Shown here: positions 62,169 to 64,000 of the stretch, piece by piece
How positions within the stretch are numbered: position 1 is the stretch's first letter
How the letters are laid out: each line of letters begins with the position of its first letter
DNA from: Rhodoferax sp.
Lineage (GTDB): Bacteria > Pseudomonadota > Gammaproteobacteria > Burkholderiales > Burkholderiaceae_C
Assembly (NCBI GenBank): GCA_031291305.1
Contig: JARLJH010000019.1
Span: 42,048-106,047, forward strand
Direction: 5' to 3'
Length of the DNA stretch: 64,000 bases
The notes under the pieces: generated by a model
Told to the model about the DNA's origin: nothing
Databases searched by the model: none
What the model saw: only the letters and a program-made list of their open reading frames with translations
Position numbers and translations under genes: made by a program

Positions 62169-63263
62169 CTACACGTGTGCGGCAATAGGCGTGAGCACGT
62201 GCTGCACATCGCCGCACTGGGCACGGTTGCGTAGCGCGTGGTCCATAACCACCAGGGCCAGCATGGCCTCAAGTATCGGTGTGGCGCGAATGCCCACACA
62301 GGGGTCATGGCGGCCTTTGGTGACCACCTCGGTGCTGTTGCCGGCCATGTCAACCGACTCGCGCGGGGTCAGGATCGAGCTGGTGGGCTTGATGGCCACC
62401 GACACCTCCAGATCTTGCCCGCTGGTGATGCCGCCCAGCGTGCCACCGGCGTTGTTGCCCTTGAAACCGGATGGCGAGAGCGAGTCGCCATGCGTGCTGC
62501 CACGCTGCGCCACGCTGGCAAACCCAGCGCCAATTTCCACACCTTTGACGGCATTGACGCCCATCATGGCGTAGGCAATGTCAGCATCCATCTTGTCAAA
62601 CAGCGGCTCGCCCAGGCCCACGGGCACGTTGGAGGCACTCACGCGCAGGCGGGCGCCGCAGGAGTCGCCATCCTTGCGCAACGCAGCCATGTAGCCTTCC
62701 AACTTGGACACATCAGCCAACGGCGCAAAAAACGGATTGTTGGGCACATGCTCCCAAGACTCGAAGGCAACCGGCAGCTCACCTATTTGTGTCATGCAGC
62801 CGCGAAACGTGGTGCCATATTTTTCAAACAGCCACTTCTTGGCCACCGCACCGGCGGCCACCATGGGCGCGGTCAGGCGGGCACTGCTGCGGCCACCACC
62901 ACGTGGGTCTCGGATGCCGTATTTTTGAAAGTAGGCGTAGTCGGCGTGGCCAGGGCGAAAGGTCTGAACGATGTTGCCGTAATCTTTGCTGCGCTGATCG
63001 GTATTCTGGATCAGCAGGCAAATCGGTGTGCCGGTGGTTTTCCCCTCGTACACACCAGAGAGGATCTGCACCGCATCGGGTTCGTTGCGCTGCGTGACAA
63101 ATTTGCTGGTGCCGGGGCGGCGACGGTCCAGATCGGGCTGGATGTCGGCCTCGCTGAGTGACAGGCCCGGCGGGCAGCCGTCAATCACGCAGCCAATGGC
63201 CGGGCCGTGGGATTCACCAAAGTTGGTGACTGCGAATAAGGTTCCAAAGGTATTGCCGCTCAT
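62169..63263 (-). CDS. aroC: Chorismate synthase
   Basis: 364 residues. FMN-dependent last step of the shikimate pathway. Family blocks: [77 protein letters not shown] then [10 protein letters not shown], and [20 protein letters not shown]. Followed upstream (52 bp) by the CBS protein gene's end. Confidence 0.97.
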   Translation of the reverse strand: MSGNTFGTLFAVTNFGESHGPAIGCVIDGCPPGLSLSEADIQPDLDRRRPGTSKFVTQRNEPDAVQILSGVYEGKTTGTPICLLIQNTDQRSKDYGNIVQTFRPGHADYAYFQKYGIRDPRGGGRSSARLTAPMVAAGAVAKKWLFEKYGTTFRGCMTQIGELPVAFESWEHVPNNPFFAPLADVSKLEGYMAALRKDGDSCGARLRVSASNVPVGLGEPLFDKMDADIAYAMMGVNAVKGVEIGAGFASVAQRGSTHGDSLSPSGFKGNNAGGTLGGITSGQDLEVSVAIKPTSSILTPRESVDMAGNSTEVVTKGRHDPCVGIRATPILEAMLALVVMDHALRNRAQCGDVQHVLTPIAAHV

Positions 63264-63314
63264 GGGACGCGATTATCCCTGAGCGACTAAGAAGGCGCGC
63301 AAGGCGCCTGAAAA

Positions 63315-63785
63315 CTACAGCGCAGGTGCCGCAGACGCGTCTTCGCCCTCGCCTTCAGGCCAGTCGTGGATATAGGCCTTGAGCATCTTGTTCTCGAAGT
63401 TCTGGCTGTCCACCACGGCACGCGCGACATCGTGAAAGCTGATCACGCCCATGAGCATCTTCTTGTCCATCACCGGCATGTAGCGGGCATGGCGGTCAAG
63501 CATCATGCGGCGCACTTCGTCCATGTCGGTTTCTGTGGTGCAAGTCAGTGGTGAGTCGTCCATGGCAGTTCGCACAGTGGTTGTGCCGATGTTGCCACCG
63601 GTTTTGACCAGAATGTTGGTCAGTTCCCGCACGGTGAGCATGCCAACCAAATCACCGTGCTCCATGACCACCAGCGAGCCAATGTCTCGCTCAGCCATCA
63701 GCTCCAGCGACTTGATCAACAGGTCAGACGGGGTCACCGTGTACAGGGTGCTGCCCTTGATGCGCAGAATATCGGCAACTTTCAT
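63315..63785 (-). CDS. CBS-domain pair protein
   Basis: 156 residues made of two CBS motifs (residues about 5-65, SLELMAERDIGSLVVMEHGD then LVGMLTVRELTN; and about 75-135, RRMMLDRHARYMPVMDKKML then MGVISFHDVARAVVD). Such pairs bind adenine nucleotides and sense energy state. A stand-alone member with a short acidic tail; partner unknown. Confidence 0.92.
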   Translation of the reverse strand: MKVADILRIKGSTLYTVTPSDLLIKSLELMAERDIGSLVVMEHGDLVGMLTVRELTNILVKTGGNIGTTTVRTAMDDSPLTCTTETDMDEVRRMMLDRHARYMPVMDKKMLMGVISFHDVARAVVDSQNFENKMLKAYIHDWPEGEGEDASAAPAL

Positions 63786-63979
63786 GATGTTCCTTGTCTG
63801 AAGGGGTTAAGGGGAGTTCGAGCGCGCCATCTTAATGGCAAAAATGCCTACGTCAACCAGCAGCCTTGTCCAATGAGGTATGAGCCTGAACGGTTTGCGT
63901 ATTTCCACCCAGGAGTGAGCCTGAGTCGACGAATTTACGGTTGAACTTGTTGCTTGATCATCCAAGGATGGTGATCAAT

Positions 63980-64000
63980 ATGGACGAGGCCAAACTGCGC
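63980..64000 (+). CDS. Possible start of a gene cut by the window edge
   Basis: ATGGACGAGGCCAAACTGCG (MDEAKLR) after AAGGATGGTGATCAAT, a fair ribosome binding site. The N-terminus reminds me of some integrase-type transposases, but seven residues cannot settle it. Confidence 0.3.

Overview
The window looks like the chromosome of a betaproteobacterium of the family Comamonadaceae (a Rhodoferax, Polaromonas or Albidiferax relative). I infer this from gene content and gene order: a phaC-phaA-phaB polyester operon, the folC / SPOR / cvpA / purF / metZ block typical of Burkholderiales, GC-rich coding sequence, and many copies of a short intergenic repeat with a GGGCTAGAGGCC block. No database search was possible, so the genus is inference. 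Almost all of the window is dense, ordinary chromosome with intact operons.

Layout. 1-2459 (minus): exopolysaccharide export genes of the gfc/yjb type, including one long reading frame that joins GfcC-like and YjbH-like parts and runs off the left edge. 2547-6278 (minus): phaC, phaA, phaB for polyhydroxybutyrate. 6383-12587: small housekeeping genes (pgeF, ycaO, a monooxygenase, a fumarylacetoacetate-hydrolase family enzyme, a Nudix hydrolase, an exonuclease/GIY-YIG fusion). 12588-19748: a looser region with an OLD-family nuclease, a small phosphatase and its deleted duplicate, an alcohol dehydrogenase and two secreted Ala-rich proteins. 19995-26153: ribose operon rbsB-A-C-R-K-D behind a doubled LacI-type operator. 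26387-28425: a broken PDDEXK nuclease gene and an EEP-family hydrolase. 28622-36085: nitrogen scavenging, with N-carbamoyl amino acid hydrolases, diaminopropionate ammonia-lyase, an RpiR regulator and a polar amino acid ABC transporter behind a clear sigma-54 promoter. 36115-38151: a diguanylate cyclase and three tRNA genes (Ala, Glu, Asp). 38216-45066 (minus): gltX, metZ, purF, cvpA, SPOR protein, folC. 45137-47621: yffB-type reductase, two large hairpins, ppnP, argG. 49625-55105: cheW, an MCP, two receiver proteins and a histidine kinase. 55141-63785: murB, yajQ, aspartic protease, HD-GYP-like protein, plsY, trhP-like U32 protein, aroC and a CBS protein.

Two observations stand out. First, a dispersed repeat of about 50 bp lies in at least twelve intergenic sites and has also been accepted in frame inside four conserved genes (pgeF, the SPOR protein gene, folC, murB), where three copies encode a similar D-K-G-Q peptide. 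Two further copies sit directly before start codons and appear to supply the ribosome binding site (argG at 46278 and the gene at 58415). This resembles in behaviour the Rickettsia palindromic elements. Second, between yffB and ppnP there are two hairpins with unrelated long stems (24 bp with two mismatches, and 27 bp perfect) but nearly the same 23-nt loop in opposite orientation; the first has been absorbed into the yffB C-terminus.
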